Assembly: GCA_013215465.1 (NCBI GenBank) | Contig: JABSOW010000025.1 | Span: forward strand, 1 to 55,106 | DNA: 55,106 bases | Source: Colwellia sp. | GTDB lineage: Bacteria > Pseudomonadota > Gammaproteobacteria > Enterobacterales > Alteromonadaceae | Direction of reading: 5' to 3' | Shown: positions 17,213-27,932 of the stretch, one piece after another | Numbering within the stretch: the stretch's first letter is position 1 | How the letters are laid out: each line of letters opens with the position of its first letter | Notes under the pieces: model-generated | What the model saw: only the letters and a program-made list of their open reading frames with translations | Told to the model about the DNA's origin: nothing | Database searches by the model: none | Made by a program: the position numbers and the translations under genes

Positions 17213-18701
17213 GATATTTCCCTTTGCTATCACTACTTAATTCGTTTGGCTTTATTGTTGAAAACTTAGCTAAAACAGGCAAAATACGGTTTACTTTATC
17301 GAAGGTTTCTTGATACTCACTTGTTGCGATTGAATCGGCAACTAACCCTCCGCCTGCTGAGCAATATATTTTTCCTAGGTTATTTTTTTGTTCATCTTTC
17401 TGACAAATAAGCGTACGTATGGTAATACTAGTATCCATTGTGCCACAACTTGAGATATAACCTATTGATCCACAATAAACACTGCGTCGATGAGGTTCAA
17501 GTTGTTCTATTATTTCCATGGCTCGAATTTTCGGTGCCCCCGTAATTGAGCCACCAGGAAATGCTGCTCGTATTAAATCACAGGCACTGTATTGCTCAGC
17601 AAGTTGACCTTCAACGGTACTAACAAGGTGATGTACCGCAGGAAAACTTTCGATATCAAATAATTTAGGAACAACGACAGAATTAGCCTTACAGACTTTT
17701 GATATATCATTACGTAGTAAATCAACAATCATCAGGTTTTCAGCGCGATCTTTAATTGAATTAACTAGCTGCTGAGCATTTTTTTCATCTTGCTGTTTAT
17801 TTGTACTTCTAGGCATAGTGCCTTTAATCGGCTTACTTTGTACTTTACCTTGAGATAGTTGTAAAAACCGCTCAGGAGATACACTTAATATAGCGGTATT
17901 TTCCAAGCGGATAAAGGCTGAAAAAGGTGCTTTATTTTCACTTCGAAGGGCAAGGTAGGCTTGAAATTCATTGCCTTGATAATTGGCACTAAAGCGCTGG
18001 GATAAATTGATTTGGTAACAATCACCGGAAGATAAAAGCTGTTGAACTTGGTTGAATTTTTCGATGTAACTGGCTTTGTCCATATTACTTTGCCAACTTG
18101 ATGTTAGTACGAAGTTATCTTGCGCCAATATTTTCTTTTGCTTTTCATTGATAAAAGTTTGCAGAAAAGCTTCTAGCGCTGGGCGTTTGTCTTCTTGGCA
18201 AATTAAAAAAACTTGTTTGCGCTTATGATCAAAAATGATGGCTTGCGCATATAGTCCCACTGCCATTTCGGGCAAGTTAATATCCTGTTCAGCTTGCGTT
18301 GGCAATTTTTCAAAGCGTCGACCCAAATCATAAGCAAAATAACCCAAAGCACCACCTAAAAAAGGCAGCTCTTGTTTTGATGAAATTAACTTTGTCAGTA
18401 TTTGTTGTTGGACATTATCGAGTAAAGATAAGGGATCTTCTTCACTGATCACTATTTTATTTATTTTTCTATGATGAATATGGGTTTTATCACCATAAGT
18501 GCATAACGTTACTTCGGGCTGCCAAACTAAAATGTCAAAGCAGGCATTAATATGCTCACTTTGTCCTGAATCTAGCCACATTGCCCAAGGCTCGTTGGCT
18601 ATTGGGGTGAATAAGTCTACGGGCGTGATATCTTTCGACAAGGTTAACTTTTTAACGGATAAGGTTAATGGCTTTACGGGAAATAGGGCGGTAGAAGACA
18701 A
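17205..18701 (-). CDS. pabB: Aminodeoxychorismate synthase component I
   Basis: This 498-residue chorismate-utilising enzyme makes 4-amino-4-deoxychorismate for folate. The C-terminal domain shows QINLSQRF, PIKGTMPR with Lys293 (the lysine that distinguishes PabB from anthranilate synthase, which has Ala there), LMIVDLLRND and AFPGGSITGAPKIRAMEII. The N-terminal FLGGALGYFAYDLGRR is also typical. It is the first gene of pabB-nudL(-sdaA) and diverges from the fumarase gene. Confidence 0.93.
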   Translation of the reverse strand: MSSTALFPVKPLTLSVKKLTLSKDITPVDLFTPIANEPWAMWLDSGQSEHINACFDILVWQPEVTLCTYGDKTHIHHRKINKIVISEEDPLSLLDNVQQQILTKLISSKQELPFLGGALGYFAYDLGRRFEKLPTQAEQDINLPEMAVGLYAQAIIFDHKRKQVFLICQEDKRPALEAFLQTFINEKQKKILAQDNFVLTSSWQSNMDKASYIEKFNQVQQLLSSGDCYQINLSQRFSANYQGNEFQAYLALRSENKAPFSAFIRLENTAILSVSPERFLQLSQGKVQSKPIKGTMPRSTNKQQDEKNAQQLVNSIKDRAENLMIVDLLRNDISKVCKANSVVVPKLFDIESFPAVHHLVSTVEGQLAEQYSACDLIRAAFPGGSITGAPKIRAMEIIEQLEPHRRSVYCGSIGYISSCGTMDTSITIRTLICQKDEQKNNLGKIYCSAGGGLVADSIATSEYQETFDKVNRILPVLAKFSTIKPNELSSDSKGKYHE

Positions 18702-18852
18702 GGTGATAGTTACTCTGATAATTTACGAGGTTATTTTAGTGACATGAGTATAAATGTTCATATTCTACTATTGGCTACTAGCAGCAGTTTCAATAGAAAG
18801 GTATTATAATGGGAGAATATTATACACACTTTTAACGAAAGCTGAGAGCAAG

Positions 18853-20373
18853 ATGTCCGATAAAATAATCAAACAACAAGACTTAATCGATAGTATTGAA
18901 GATGCGCTGCAATATATTTCTTATTATCATCCTTTGGATTTTATTCAGGCGTTAGAAAAAGCCTACCATAAAGAGCAAAGTAGCGCGGCAAAAGATGCCA
19001 TTGCGCAAATTCTCATTAATTCACGGATGTCGGCCACAGGCAAACGTCCTATTTGCCAAGATACCGGTATTGTCACTTGTTTTGTTAAAGTTGGCATGGC
19101 AGTGAAGTGGGATAAAACTGACATGACAGTACAACAAATGGTTGATGAAGGTACTCGCCGTGCTTATATGAATCCAGACAACCCCTTGCGTGCTTCAATT
19201 GTTGCTGATCCTGCCGGCGCACGTAAAAATACTAAAGATAATACCCCTGCCGTTGTTCACATTGACCTTGTTCAAGGTGACGAAATTGAAGTAATGATCG
19301 CGGCGAAAGGCGGCGGTAGTGAAAATAAAACTAAAATGGTGATGTTAAATCCATCAGACTCGATTGCTGATTGGGTGGTGAAAACTTTGCCATCAATGGG
19401 GGCAGGTTGGTGTCCACCTGGAATGTTAGGTATAGGTATTGGTGGTACTGCCGAAAAGGCAGGTGTTCTTGCTAAAGAAAGCTTAATGGATCCGGTTAAT
19501 ATTCAAGACTTAATGGATAGAGGTCCGCAAAATGCTGAAGAAGAATTACGTTTAGAAATATTTGAACGTGTTAATAAGTTAGGCATAGGCGCACAAGGCC
19601 TTGGCGGTTTAACGACAGTGGTTGATGTAAAAATTAATTCAGTGCCAACCCATGCTGCATCTAAACCTGTGGTGATGATCCCAAATTGTGCGGCTACTCG
19701 TCATATACACTTTCACCTTGACGGCTCAGGCCCAGCAAATTTAATACCGCCTAAATTAGAAGATTGGCCAGATATTACTTGGGAAGTAGGTGAAAATGTT
19801 CGTCGGGTAAATGTTGATGGTTTAACGAAGGCAGATATTGCTCAGTGGAAAACCGGTGAAACGGTATTATTAAGTGGCACCATTTTAACTGGACGAGATG
19901 CAGCTCATAAGCGCATTCAAGATATGTTAGCAGCTGGCGAAGAGTTACCAGTTGATTTTACCAATAAATTTATTTATTACGTTGGCCCTGTTGATGCCGT
20001 TGGTGATGAAGCTGTTGGCCCTGCTGGCCCAACTACCGCAACCCGTATGGATAAGTTTACCGAAATGATGTTAGCCGATACTGGCTTATTAGGAACTATT
20101 GGTAAAGCAGAGCGTGGCGCAGTAACTGTTGAAACGATTAAAAATCATAAATCAGTATACTTAATGGCCGTAGGTGGTGCTGCTTACCTGGTATCAAAAG
20201 CGATTAAAAAAGCACGAGTGGTTGCTTTTGAAGAGATGGGAATGGAAGCGATTTATGAATTTGAAGTAGAAGATATGCCAGTGACCGTAGCTGTTGACAG
20301 CACTGGTGAGTCTGCTCATGTAACCGGCCCTGCTATTTGGAAAGTGAAAATAGAAGAGATGGACAGTAAGTAA
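18853..20373 (+). CDS. fumA: Fumarate hydratase class I (4Fe-4S)
   Basis: This TCA-cycle enzyme interconverts fumarate and malate. The frame is open from 18754, but ATG at 18853 is chosen: GAGAGCAAG precedes it and the first residues MSDKIIKQQDLIDSIEDAL match family starts, giving 506 residues. The alpha domain has cluster cysteines in RPICQDTG, GAGWCPPG and MIPNCAATRH; the beta domain follows with GTILTGRDAAH and AVGGAAYLVSKAIK. A TATAAT at 18805-18810 is a possible -10, but no good -35 is seen. Whether it is functionally FumA or FumB cannot be told. Confidence 0.92.
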   Translation: MSDKIIKQQDLIDSIEDALQYISYYHPLDFIQALEKAYHKEQSSAAKDAIAQILINSRMSATGKRPICQDTGIVTCFVKVGMAVKWDKTDMTVQQMVDEGTRRAYMNPDNPLRASIVADPAGARKNTKDNTPAVVHIDLVQGDEIEVMIAAKGGGSENKTKMVMLNPSDSIADWVVKTLPSMGAGWCPPGMLGIGIGGTAEKAGVLAKESLMDPVNIQDLMDRGPQNAEEELRLEIFERVNKLGIGAQGLGGLTTVVDVKINSVPTHAASKPVVMIPNCAATRHIHFHLDGSGPANLIPPKLEDWPDITWEVGENVRRVNVDGLTKADIAQWKTGETVLLSGTILTGRDAAHKRIQDMLAAGEELPVDFTNKFIYYVGPVDAVGDEAVGPAGPTTATRMDKFTEMMLADTGLLGTIGKAERGAVTVETIKNHKSVYLMAVGGAAYLVSKAIKKARVVAFEEMGMEAIYEFEVEDMPVTVAVDSTGESAHVTGPAIWKVKIEEMDSK

Positions 20374-20395
20374 CGAGATTTTTAGTAGTTAGTTA

Positions 20396-20473
20396 CGAGT
20401 TACGAAAACACCGTATTGATAGTGTGTATTCGTAACTCGAGACCTTTCTTACTCGTAACTGGATTTCGTAACT
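20396..20473. repeat. Intergenic palindromic repeat, copy 2
   Basis: CGAGTTACGAA at 20396-20406 pairs perfectly with TTCGTAACTCG at 20429-20439. Two further half-copies, ACTCGTAACT at 20451-20460 and TTCGTAACTT at 20465-20474, follow. It fills the gap between the convergent fumarase and dapD genes and belongs to the same family as copies at 15024, 46370 and 47860. Confidence 0.75.
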
Positions 20474-20480
20474 TTAAGGC

Positions 20481-21314
20481 CTATTCCGCTAAGCGTAATA
20501 ATTCATTAATGCCAATTTTTCCACGTGTTTTAGCATCCACTTTTTTCACTATGATTGCTGCATATAAGCTGTACTTGCCACATTTCGATGGTAAATTACC
20601 CGGAACAACTACCGATCCTGCAGGCACGCGACCGTAATGTACTTCACCTGTCTCACGATCATATATACGTGTGCTTTGACCAATATAAACACCCATTGAA
20701 ATAACGGCACCTTCTTCTACTATAACGCCTTCAACTATTTCAGAGCGTGCGCCAATAAAACAATTATCTTCAATAATTGTCGGTCCTGCTTGTAAAGGCT
20801 CTAATACACCACCAATACCAACGCCACCTGATAAATGTACGTTTTTACCAATTTGTGCACATGAACCAACGGTTGCCCAAGCGTCAACCATACAGCCTTC
20901 ATCAACATAAGCGCCAATATTAACAAAACTTGGCATTACCACAACATTCTTACCGATAAAGCTACCCGTTCGAACTGAGGCACCTGGCACGATGCGGACA
21001 CCATCAGCTTCAAACATTGCTTGCGTGTAACCATCATATTTCATCGGTACTTTATCGAAAAATGTACTTTCAGCGCCGTCAATGACTTGGTTATCCCAAA
21101 TACGAAAAGACAGCAAAACCGCTTTTTTCAGCCATTGATGTACATGCCAGTTGCCGTCTATTTTCTCTGCTACGCGAGCTGAGCCGTTATTAAGCGCTGC
21201 AAGTGCAGCTAACACTGCCGTTTTAATGTCATTGGAAACGGTAGTTGGCGTAATGTTCGCTCTATCGTCAAAAGCTTGTTCTATGGTACTTGCTAATGCT
21301 GTGAAGTTAGTCAT
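20481..21314 (-). CDS. dapD: 2,3,4,5-tetrahydropyridine-2,6-dicarboxylate N-succinyltransferase
   Basis: This is a step in lysine and diaminopimelate synthesis using succinyl-CoA. The 277-residue protein has a helical N-terminus, the left-handed hexapeptide helix ([40 protein letters not shown]) and the C-terminal extension [17 protein letters not shown]. It lies 26 bp after glnD on the same strand, the order found in many gammaproteobacteria (map-glnD-dapD). Confidence 0.95.
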   Translation of the reverse strand: MTNFTALASTIEQAFDDRANITPTTVSNDIKTAVLAALAALNNGSARVAEKIDGNWHVHQWLKKAVLLSFRIWDNQVIDGAESTFFDKVPMKYDGYTQAMFEADGVRIVPGASVRTGSFIGKNVVVMPSFVNIGAYVDEGCMVDAWATVGSCAQIGKNVHLSGGVGIGGVLEPLQAGPTIIEDNCFIGARSEIVEGVIVEEGAVISMGVYIGQSTRIYDRETGEVHYGRVPAGSVVVPGNLPSKCGKYSLYAAIIVKKVDAKTRGKIGINELLRLAE

Positions 21315-21340
21315 TTGAAAATTCCTATTAGGTGTTATTG

Positions 21341-23977
21341 TTAATCTATTTCTTCTGTTAATTTGTCGGCTAATATTTGCTTTTCTTCATCACTTAGCTC
21401 GGTATTTTCACTGGTTGAAATAGTGAAAACATCATCTGCTTTTTCACCAAAGGTGGTGATTTTGGCGGAATGTATATTAATTTGTAGCTGTTGAAATACT
21501 CGCGCTATATTGCCAAGTAGACCTGGTCTATCTAAGGCAATAATTTCTATCATTGTTTTACTTTTTGCCTTTATTTTAATAAAGCTGACTCTAAGTGGGA
21601 ACTTAAATTGTTTCACTTCTCTACGTGCAGGTTGCAGCGAAATATCGCAAAAATCATTTTGTTTTAACTTAACACTTAATGCTTCTGCTATTGCTTGTGT
21701 TTGATAACTCTCTTTAAGCGCTTTGCCACGGGCATCTAAAATAATGAAGGTATTTACGGTGTAGCCTGTTTTAGTGGTGATGATTTTTGCATCATGTATT
21801 GACAGCTTTTTCATGCTTAATAGATCGACAGTACTGGCAAAAGTATTTATTTTTTCTTTAGCAAAAACAAATACTTCAGTACCACCTCGATAAGCCTTTT
21901 CACTGATGATTACCAAAGGTTCACTGCGGTTATGGCCGATAATTCGTTGGCAATGTCTAGCAATTTGTTCAGGCGAGTACCGTAAAAAATAATCTGCTCT
22001 AAATTCACGCCATAATGCTTTTAGCTCGCCTTGGTCTATTTTAGTTTCAGCTAAAATAGCGAGTGCTTGTTGCTGATTTTCTCTGATTTTCGAACGGGTT
22101 TCGACCGGTTTTGATAAACCTCGACGAAAGGCTCTCAGTGTATTGAAATATAAATCTTGCAGTAAGTTTGCTTTCCAACTATTCCATAAACTTTCGTTGG
22201 TGGCACGCATATCAGCAACCGTCAGACAGTAAAGGTAATCAAGGTGCGCTTCGTCGCGAACTATTTCACCAAAGGTGCGAATAACATTTTCATCACTGAT
22301 ATCACGGCGTTGAGCAGTAACAGACATCAACAGATGGTGTTTCACCAGCCATGAAACCATTTTGCTATCATGCTTACTCATTTGATGTGATTGACAAAAT
22401 ATTAGTGCATCTACCGCGCCTAGTTGTGCATGGTCGCCGCCACGACCTTTGGCAATATCATGAAAAATTCCCGCTAAATACAATACTTCAGGCTTACGAA
22501 TTCTTTGCATTATTTTACTACATAACGGGTATTTATGATTATGTTCTTTTTGACTAAACTGATAAAGATTTTTTACCACTCTATAGCTATGTTCATCTAC
22601 CGAATAAGCATGGAATAAGTCGAATTGCATTTGTCCGACAATATTACGCCATAAAGGTAAATATGAGCCAATAATACCGTGTCTGTGCATTAAATTAAAT
22701 GCCAAGCCTAAACCACGTGGGTGCTTCATAATCGCCATAAATATTTGTCGACATTGGGCATAGTCGATTAAGCCTGAAATTAAGCGACGGCGGGCATTAC
22801 GCATTAACCTTAAGGTGTGAGAGTGAATGCCTTTTATACTTGGCTCTTGGGCAATGATCAAAAACATTTCGATCATTTTTACCGGTCGCATAAAAATTCT
22901 ATCGTTGGTGGTGTTAATTAGTTTATCAACTAATTCAAAATCTTGATTAATGGTAATACTATTGGTTTGCTCGGTGTCTTGGATTATTTCTTGTTTGAAG
23001 CGTTGTAATAAAATGGTATTTAGTTCGCCAACACGGGCTATTATTCTAAAATAACGTTTCATCAATCGCTCAACAGGCGCTTTACCCTCGTCACCAAATC
23101 CCATCATTTTAGCGACATCAGTTTGATAATCAAACAACAAGCGGTTTTCATTACGCTTAGCAACAAAGTGCAGGGCAAAGCGCATTCGCCATAAATAGTC
23201 TTGCGTTTCAATTAGCTCAGCTAATTCATTTGGGTAAAGATAGTGATGCTCTACTAACTCTTCTAATGAGTCAGCTTGAAAATGACGTTTTGCGACCCAA
23301 GCAATGGTTTGAATGTCGCGTAAGCCACCAGGGCTGGCTTTTATGTTTGGCTCAAGGGTATAGGCAGCGCCATGGTATTGTAGGTGACGTTTTTCTTGTT
23401 CTTTGCGTTTAGCAATAAAGAATTTCTCAGAGGTCCAAAATGCATCTTCATTGAGCAAGGGAAGTAGCTGCTGAATGAGCGCTTCATTGCCAGTAACTTG
23501 CCGCATTTCCATTAAGTTAGTGGCAACAGTAACATCATTGATTGCTTGTTTTAAACACTCTTTAATGGAACGAACACTATGGCCAATATCTAGTTTAATA
23601 TCCCAAAGTTGGGTAATAAAACTTGATATCTTTTCTTCAAGTTCAGTGTCTATATTATTTTGCGTTAATAATAAAATATCAACATCTGAGTATGGGTGGA
23701 GCTCGCCACGTCCGTAACCGCCAACAGCAATCAAACTTATTTGGAACTCATCTAAGTGATGCTGACACCAAAGCTTATTTAGTGTGGCATCAACAAAAGC
23801 CGCTCTAGCAACTAATAAATCATTAACATCATTATCAACAAATGCTTTTTTCAGCCAATCATTAAAATTTGTCGTTAACTGGCCAATGTCTTTGCTAGAT
23901 AAGTTTTCTGCAGTAATCGCTAAGCTTTCAATAAAATGCGCGGGAACTATATGGTTGCTCAATGGATAATTAGTCAA
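21341..23977 (-). CDS. glnD: [Protein-PII] uridylyltransferase/uridylyl-removing enzyme
   Basis: This is the nitrogen sensor that modifies PII proteins according to glutamine. The 878-residue protein has a nucleotidyltransferase domain with [15 protein letters not shown] (86-100), a GlnE-like linker, an HD domain ([19 protein letters not shown]) for de-uridylylation, and two C-terminal ACT domains ([35 protein letters not shown]). Length and domain order match E. coli GlnD (about 890). It is probably co-transcribed with map upstream (46-bp gap) and dapD downstream. Confidence 0.96.
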   Translation of the reverse strand: MTNYPLSNHIVPAHFIESLAITAENLSSKDIGQLTTNFNDWLKKAFVDNDVNDLLVARAAFVDATLNKLWCQHHLDEFQISLIAVGGYGRGELHPYSDVDILLLTQNNIDTELEEKISSFITQLWDIKLDIGHSVRSIKECLKQAINDVTVATNLMEMRQVTGNEALIQQLLPLLNEDAFWTSEKFFIAKRKEQEKRHLQYHGAAYTLEPNIKASPGGLRDIQTIAWVAKRHFQADSLEELVEHHYLYPNELAELIETQDYLWRMRFALHFVAKRNENRLLFDYQTDVAKMMGFGDEGKAPVERLMKRYFRIIARVGELNTILLQRFKQEIIQDTEQTNSITINQDFELVDKLINTTNDRIFMRPVKMIEMFLIIAQEPSIKGIHSHTLRLMRNARRRLISGLIDYAQCRQIFMAIMKHPRGLGLAFNLMHRHGIIGSYLPLWRNIVGQMQFDLFHAYSVDEHSYRVVKNLYQFSQKEHNHKYPLCSKIMQRIRKPEVLYLAGIFHDIAKGRGGDHAQLGAVDALIFCQSHQMSKHDSKMVSWLVKHHLLMSVTAQRRDISDENVIRTFGEIVRDEAHLDYLYCLTVADMRATNESLWNSWKANLLQDLYFNTLRAFRRGLSKPVETRSKIRENQQQALAILAETKIDQGELKALWREFRADYFLRYSPEQIARHCQRIIGHNRSEPLVIISEKAYRGGTEVFVFAKEKINTFASTVDLLSMKKLSIHDAKIITTKTGYTVNTFIILDARGKALKESYQTQAIAEALSVKLKQNDFCDISLQPARREVKQFKFPLRVSFIKIKAKSKTMIEIIALDRPGLLGNIARVFQQLQINIHSAKITTFGEKADDVFTISTSENTELSDEEKQILADKLTEEID

Positions 23978-24023
23978 GTCTATGCCTTTATATATAGTGA
24001 TAGCTAACGCTTAGATGAGATTA

Positions 24024-24812
24024 TTAGTTATGGAGCATACGACTAATATTCTCTTCTTTACGAAGGGTTAATATCTCACAACCGGTTTTAGTCACTACAA
24101 TGGTATGTTCCCATTGAGCTGAGTTTTTATTATCACTGGTGTAAACGGTCCAATTGTCTTCTTTATCTAAAATAGTTTTAGCTTTACCTAAATTAATCAT
24201 CGGCTCTATGGTAAAACACATGCCTTCAAGCATTTTGGTTTTATCATTGTTCTTATAATGAACTATTTGAGGGTCTTCGTGAAACTCCTTACCAATACCG
24301 TGACCACAATAATCTTTTACAATACTATAACGGCCTTTACTTTTAATGAATTTTTGAATCGCAGTGCCAATATCGCCAAAAGCAACGCCAGGTTTTACTT
24401 TTTTTAAGCCGATATATAAAGCTTCTTGTGTTAAACGGCATAAACGATTGTCTTCAAGAGAAACGTCACCAATTAAAAACATTTTACTAGTATCGCCATG
24501 GTAACCGTCTTTAATTACGGTAATATCAATGTTAATAATATCACCATTTATTAGTTTAGTATTATCGGGTATGCCGTGACAGACAACGTAATTAATAGAG
24601 GTACAAATAGATTTTGGAAAGTTATGATAATTCAGCGGGGCTGAAATAGCATCTTGTACCTTTTCGGTATAATCTGCGCACAAGGTGTTTAATTCATCAG
24701 TAGTGATGCCCGCTTTAACATGAGGGGCAATCATTTCTAATACATCGCAAGCTAACTGACCGGCGATTCGCATTTTGGCAATTTCTTCTTGGCTTTTAAT
24801 TTGTATGGCCAT
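24024..24812 (-). CDS. map: Methionine aminopeptidase type I
   Basis: It removes initiator methionine from new proteins. At 262 residues it has the five metal ligands in the usual order: Asp in INIDIT, Asp in HGDTSKMF, His in GHGIGKEFHE, and Glu in FTIEPM and WEHTIVVT. It begins 10 bp after the DsbA-fold gene and diverges from rpsB, the standard map<>rpsB arrangement with one extra gene between. Confidence 0.95.
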   Translation of the reverse strand: MAIQIKSQEEIAKMRIAGQLACDVLEMIAPHVKAGITTDELNTLCADYTEKVQDAISAPLNYHNFPKSICTSINYVVCHGIPDNTKLINGDIINIDITVIKDGYHGDTSKMFLIGDVSLEDNRLCRLTQEALYIGLKKVKPGVAFGDIGTAIQKFIKSKGRYSIVKDYCGHGIGKEFHEDPQIVHYKNNDKTKMLEGMCFTIEPMINLGKAKTILDKEDNWTVYTSDNKNSAQWEHTIVVTKTGCEILTLRKEENISRMLHN

Positions 24813-24822
24813 GGTCTTCTCT

Positions 24823-25476
24823 TTATTTCTTTTTGGAGTTTAGGTGGTGTTTATTAAATTCTAATTGCACAGCATCAATAATCGCTTTTGGCTCTATCAG
24901 GTAGAAATTGTGATTGAGTAAGATTAATTCGTCATCAATAGCCAATAATAATGCTGGAATAGCTTCAGTCTCTATTAATTCCTGCAGAGCAAAAATTTCT
25001 TCAAGTTGTACTAAGACATCATTGTTAAGTTTTTCTTTAAAAACCTTTGCCGGGGGAGATATTTTTAAGGTGGCGATGATGTCATCAAAATCAGATTGTG
25101 TCGCTAAATTATTACCTTGTTCAAAATGTGCCTGTTGCAAAGCATTGAGTAAGGCTAGCGCTAAATCAGGGGTTTTATTTTGTGCCCAAGTCATTAAATT
25201 AGCCGACAATGTCGAGTTAGTGTTTTTTTCAAGTGTTTTTTGATAAGCAGTTGAAAAACTGATGTTGGCAAGTTTTTCAACTTTGTCTAACTCGAGGCTT
25301 TTACGATTGGCATTGTTATCACTTTTACCATCAAAAAAAGCCGTATGCCATAAATGTAATTCAATTTCAGGAAAGGCTTTACTGATTTCATTAATAAGTG
25401 GTGTTACTACATAACTCCAAGGACAATGATTGTCATAAAGAAAAAATAACTGAGTGGGTATTATGGGTGTTGTCAT
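24823..25476 (-). CDS. DsbA-family thioredoxin-fold protein with a single active-site cysteine
   Basis: The start LFFLYDNHCPWSYVVTPLINEI is the beta-alpha unit of the DsbA/FrnE/kappa-GST group, followed by a helical insertion and a return to the thioredoxin fold (EAIPALLLAIDDELILLN, with the cis-Pro region IPALL). The motif is CPWS rather than CxxC, and there is no other cysteine in the 217 residues, so a dithiol oxidoreductase role is unlikely; a glutathione-linked transferase or isomerase role is possible. There is no signal peptide, so it is cytoplasmic. It is co-transcribed with map (10-bp gap). Confidence 0.75.
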   Translation of the reverse strand: MTTPIIPTQLFFLYDNHCPWSYVVTPLINEISKAFPEIELHLWHTAFFDGKSDNNANRKSLELDKVEKLANISFSTAYQKTLEKNTNSTLSANLMTWAQNKTPDLALALLNALQQAHFEQGNNLATQSDFDDIIATLKISPPAKVFKEKLNNDVLVQLEEIFALQELIETEAIPALLLAIDDELILLNHNFYLIEPKAIIDAVQLEFNKHHLNSKKK

Positions 25477-25587
25477 TGTTTACCTAAAAATAGTTGGGGT
25501 ATGCTTTGATTTGATATAAATAAGATTTTACCGCGATCTTGTACAATAGCCCAGATAATTATTTTTCTAGTTAAATCTATCGTTTTA

Positions 25588-25606
25588 TGGTATAAAGTGC
25601 GACGCT
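25588..25606 (+). promoter_or_regulatory. Probable growth-rate-controlled promoter of rpsB-tsf
   Basis: TGG followed by TATAAA (25588-25596) is an extended -10 element. It is followed by a GC-rich discriminator GTGCGACGC, unusual in this AT-rich intergenic region and typical of promoters under stringent (ppGpp) control. The -35 is poor (TAGTTA at 25568-25573). Transcription would start near 25603, leaving a leader of about 270 nt. Confidence 0.55.
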
Positions 25607-25685
25607 GAAATTTTAGTTATTTTTGATTTTTTTTAATGTTGAATTTAAGAAGCAAGAATTTAAATTTTAGTGTCACTTAAATCGG

Positions 25686-25722
25686 TCAACCTTACCTTTT
25701 ATACAAATTAAGGTGGGGTTGA
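25686..25722 (+). promoter_or_regulatory. Hairpin in the rpsB leader, candidate S2 autoregulation element
   Basis: TCAACC at 25686-25691 pairs with GGTTGA at 25717-25722, and ACCTT at 25694-25698 with AAGGT at 25710-25714, with an internal loop between. Another weak hairpin (GGGT 25838-25841 with ACCC 25855-25858) sits just before the ribosome site AAAGGAAA. In E. coli S2 represses its own mRNA through a structured leader; equivalence here is inferred. Confidence 0.4.
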
Positions 25723-25874
25723 TTTTATTATAAACTCACATACATCTATTAAAGGTATACCGGGGTGCTCTGCTGATTTATATCTTGTTAGTTATTCTAC
25801 TTAACTCAAGATAGCAGCAAAAAGAGTCGTGTATATTGGGTGTATGAACGCTTAACCCCATAAAGGAAATTAAA

Positions 25875-26603
25875 ATGTCAAACGTTTCAATGCGCGATAT
25901 GCTTAAAGCAGGTGTTCATTTCGGTCATAAAACTCGTTACTGGAATCCAAAAATGAAACCATTCATTTTCGGTTCTCGTGATAAAGTTCATATCATCAAC
26001 CTTGAACAAACAGTTCCTATGTTTAATGAAGCACTTGCTTTCATTAACAATATTTCATCTAAGAAAGGTAAAGTTTTATTTGTTGGTACTAAACGTGCTG
26101 CAAGTGATGCTATCCGTGATGCAGCAATCAAGTCTGATCAATTCTTCGTTAATCACCGCTGGTTAGGTGGTATGTTGACTAACTGGAAAACAGTTCGTCA
26201 ATCAATTAAACGTTTAAAAGATCTTGAAGCGCAAAGCACTGACGGTACTTTTGAAGCTTTAACAAAAAAAGAAGCGTTAATGCGCACTCGTGAAATGGAA
26301 AAACTTGATAAAAGTTTAGGTGGTATCAAGAACATGGGTGGCTTACCTGATGTTATCTTTATCATTGATGCTGATCACGAACACATTGCTATTAAAGAAG
26401 CTAACAACCTTGGTATCCCAGTAGTTTCTGTTGTTGATACTAACTCAAACCCAGATAATATTGCTTATATTATTCCGGGTAACGATGATGCAATCCGTGC
26501 AGTATCTTTATACTGTAATGCTGTTGCTGACACCATAATCTCTGGTCGTGAGCAAAACATCGTTGTACAAGCTGAAAAAGACGGTTTTGTTGAAACTGAA
26601 TAA
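25875..26603 (+). CDS. rpsB: 30S ribosomal protein S2
   Basis: At 242 residues this is a normal S2 length. Signature blocks are [19 protein letters not shown] near the N-terminus and [32 protein letters not shown]. It has a good ribosome site AAAGGAAA before ATG. Codon use is that of a highly expressed gene. It heads the rpsB-tsf transcript. Confidence 0.98.
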   Translation: MSNVSMRDMLKAGVHFGHKTRYWNPKMKPFIFGSRDKVHIINLEQTVPMFNEALAFINNISSKKGKVLFVGTKRAASDAIRDAAIKSDQFFVNHRWLGGMLTNWKTVRQSIKRLKDLEAQSTDGTFEALTKKEALMRTREMEKLDKSLGGIKNMGGLPDVIFIIDADHEHIAIKEANNLGIPVVSVVDTNSNPDNIAYIIPGNDDAIRAVSLYCNAVADTIISGREQNIVVQAEKDGFVETE

Positions 26604-26654
26604 TTACCCTTACTAAATAAAGTAATGTAGTTAAGTAAAATATTACGTCTACTC

Positions 26655-26700
26655 ATAAAAGCATTGTTAGCACATTGTATCGTTCGAGCAATGTTTTTAT
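26655..26700 (+). terminator. Attenuator-like hairpin between rpsB and tsf
   Basis: ATAAAAGCATTG at 26655-26666 pairs with CAATGTTTTTAT at 26689-26700 (one G-U pair). The T-rich right arm gives it terminator character, and a partial terminator at this place would make S2 mRNA exceed EF-Ts mRNA, as is known in E. coli. Confidence 0.55.
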
Positions 26701-26793
26701 GACACCCTAATTTACTATTTATTTCCGTCACATTGTTAGTTCATCATATTAAGTTGAAATTTACGGGGATAACTGAAAACAGAGGAATTACCT

Positions 26794-27672
26794 ATGACAG
26801 TTACAGCTGCAATGGTTAAAGAACTTCGTGCACGCACGGCTGCGGGCATGATGGATTGTAAAAAAGCGTTACAAGAAGCTGATGGTGACATGGAACTTGC
26901 GATTGAGAATATGCGTAAGAACGGTCAAGCAAAAGCGGCTAAAAAAGCAGGTAATATCGCTGCTGAAGGTGCTATTGTAATTAAAATTGCTGACGGTGTT
27001 GCGGCACTTGTTGAAGTTAACTGCCAAACTGATTTCGTCGCGATGGATGAAAACTTTTTAGGTTTTGCTAATGCCGTTGCTGATGTTGCACTTGAGTCAA
27101 AAGCATCAATTGCTGACTTACAAGCTCGGTTTGAAGAAAAACGTATTGCGTTAGTGACTAAAATCGGTGAAAACATCAATATACGTCGTGTTGAATATGT
27201 TGAAGGTGCTAACTTAGCCTCTTATTCTCACGGTGCTAAAATTGGTGTAGTTGTTGCGGGTGAAGGTGATGCTGAGTCATTGAAGCACATTGCTATGCAC
27301 ATTGCGGCAAGCAAGCCAGAATTTATTAACCCTGAAGATGTAGCCGCTGATGTTGTAGCGAATGAAAAACGTATTCAACTAGATATATTAAAAGCTGAAA
27401 ACGATGCTCTTGATGAAAAAAAGAAAAAGCCAATTGAATTACTTGAAAAAATAATCATTGGTCGTATGAAGAAATTTACTGGTGAAATTTCTTTAACAGG
27501 TCAAGCTTTCATTATGGAACCTAAGAAAACTGTCGGTGTTGTTTTGAAAGAAAAAGGCCTTACTGTTGCTAACTTTGTTCGCTTAGAAGTTGGTGAAGGT
27601 ATTGCTAAAAAAGAAGAAGATTTTGCTGCTGAAGTAGAAGCACAACTTGCTGCTGCTGCAGCTAAAGGTTAA
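26794..27672 (+). CDS. tsf: Elongation factor Ts
   Basis: This nucleotide exchange factor for EF-Tu has 292 residues. The N-terminal UBA-like domain [27 protein letters not shown] and the [11 protein letters not shown] motif are diagnostic. The C-terminal region is somewhat extended and Ala/Glu-rich ([13 protein letters not shown]). It is preceded by AGAGGAA. Confidence 0.98.
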   Translation: MTVTAAMVKELRARTAAGMMDCKKALQEADGDMELAIENMRKNGQAKAAKKAGNIAAEGAIVIKIADGVAALVEVNCQTDFVAMDENFLGFANAVADVALESKASIADLQARFEEKRIALVTKIGENINIRRVEYVEGANLASYSHGAKIGVVVAGEGDAESLKHIAMHIAASKPEFINPEDVAADVVANEKRIQLDILKAENDALDEKKKKPIELLEKIIIGRMKKFTGEISLTGQAFIMEPKKTVGVVLKEKGLTVANFVRLEVGEGIAKKEEDFAAEVEAQLAAAAAKG

Positions 27673-27755
27673 TTCTTATTATTTAACGGGTTGTAATAAT
27701 AAGTTAGCTGTTGAGTTTACTTTATATTCGTTGAACTAGTTCACCTTAAGTAGTC

Positions 27756-27795
27756 AAAAACGTCTACCTTGCTTTGTCAAGTTAGGCGTTTTTTA
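27756..27795 (+). terminator. Intrinsic terminator after tsf
   Basis: AAAAACGTCTACCTTG at 27756-27771 pairs with CAAGTTAGGCGTTTTT at 27778-27793 with few mismatches, followed by more T. It separates rpsB-tsf from pyrH-frr. Confidence 0.8.
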
Positions 27796-27932
27796 TTGTC
27801 TGTATTTTGAGCGAAGTAAAAGGGGGGTAGAGTTTTTTCAGTTAATCCTTTCGTGATTGCGTGAAACGTATTAAAATAGCCGCGGTTAATTTTAGCCAAT
27901 GTACTTCATCATCTAATAGGAACTTATCTCTT

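Noticed and set aside
18754..18852. Longer N-terminus for fumarase (33 extra residues)
   Set aside because: The extension is hydrophobic and non-conserved, and it spans the probable promoter (TATAAT at 18805-18810).
25477..25874. tRNA or other stable RNA gene in the map-rpsB gap
   Set aside because: No cloverleaf or TTCGA-type T-loop could be found; the region reads as promoter and leader.
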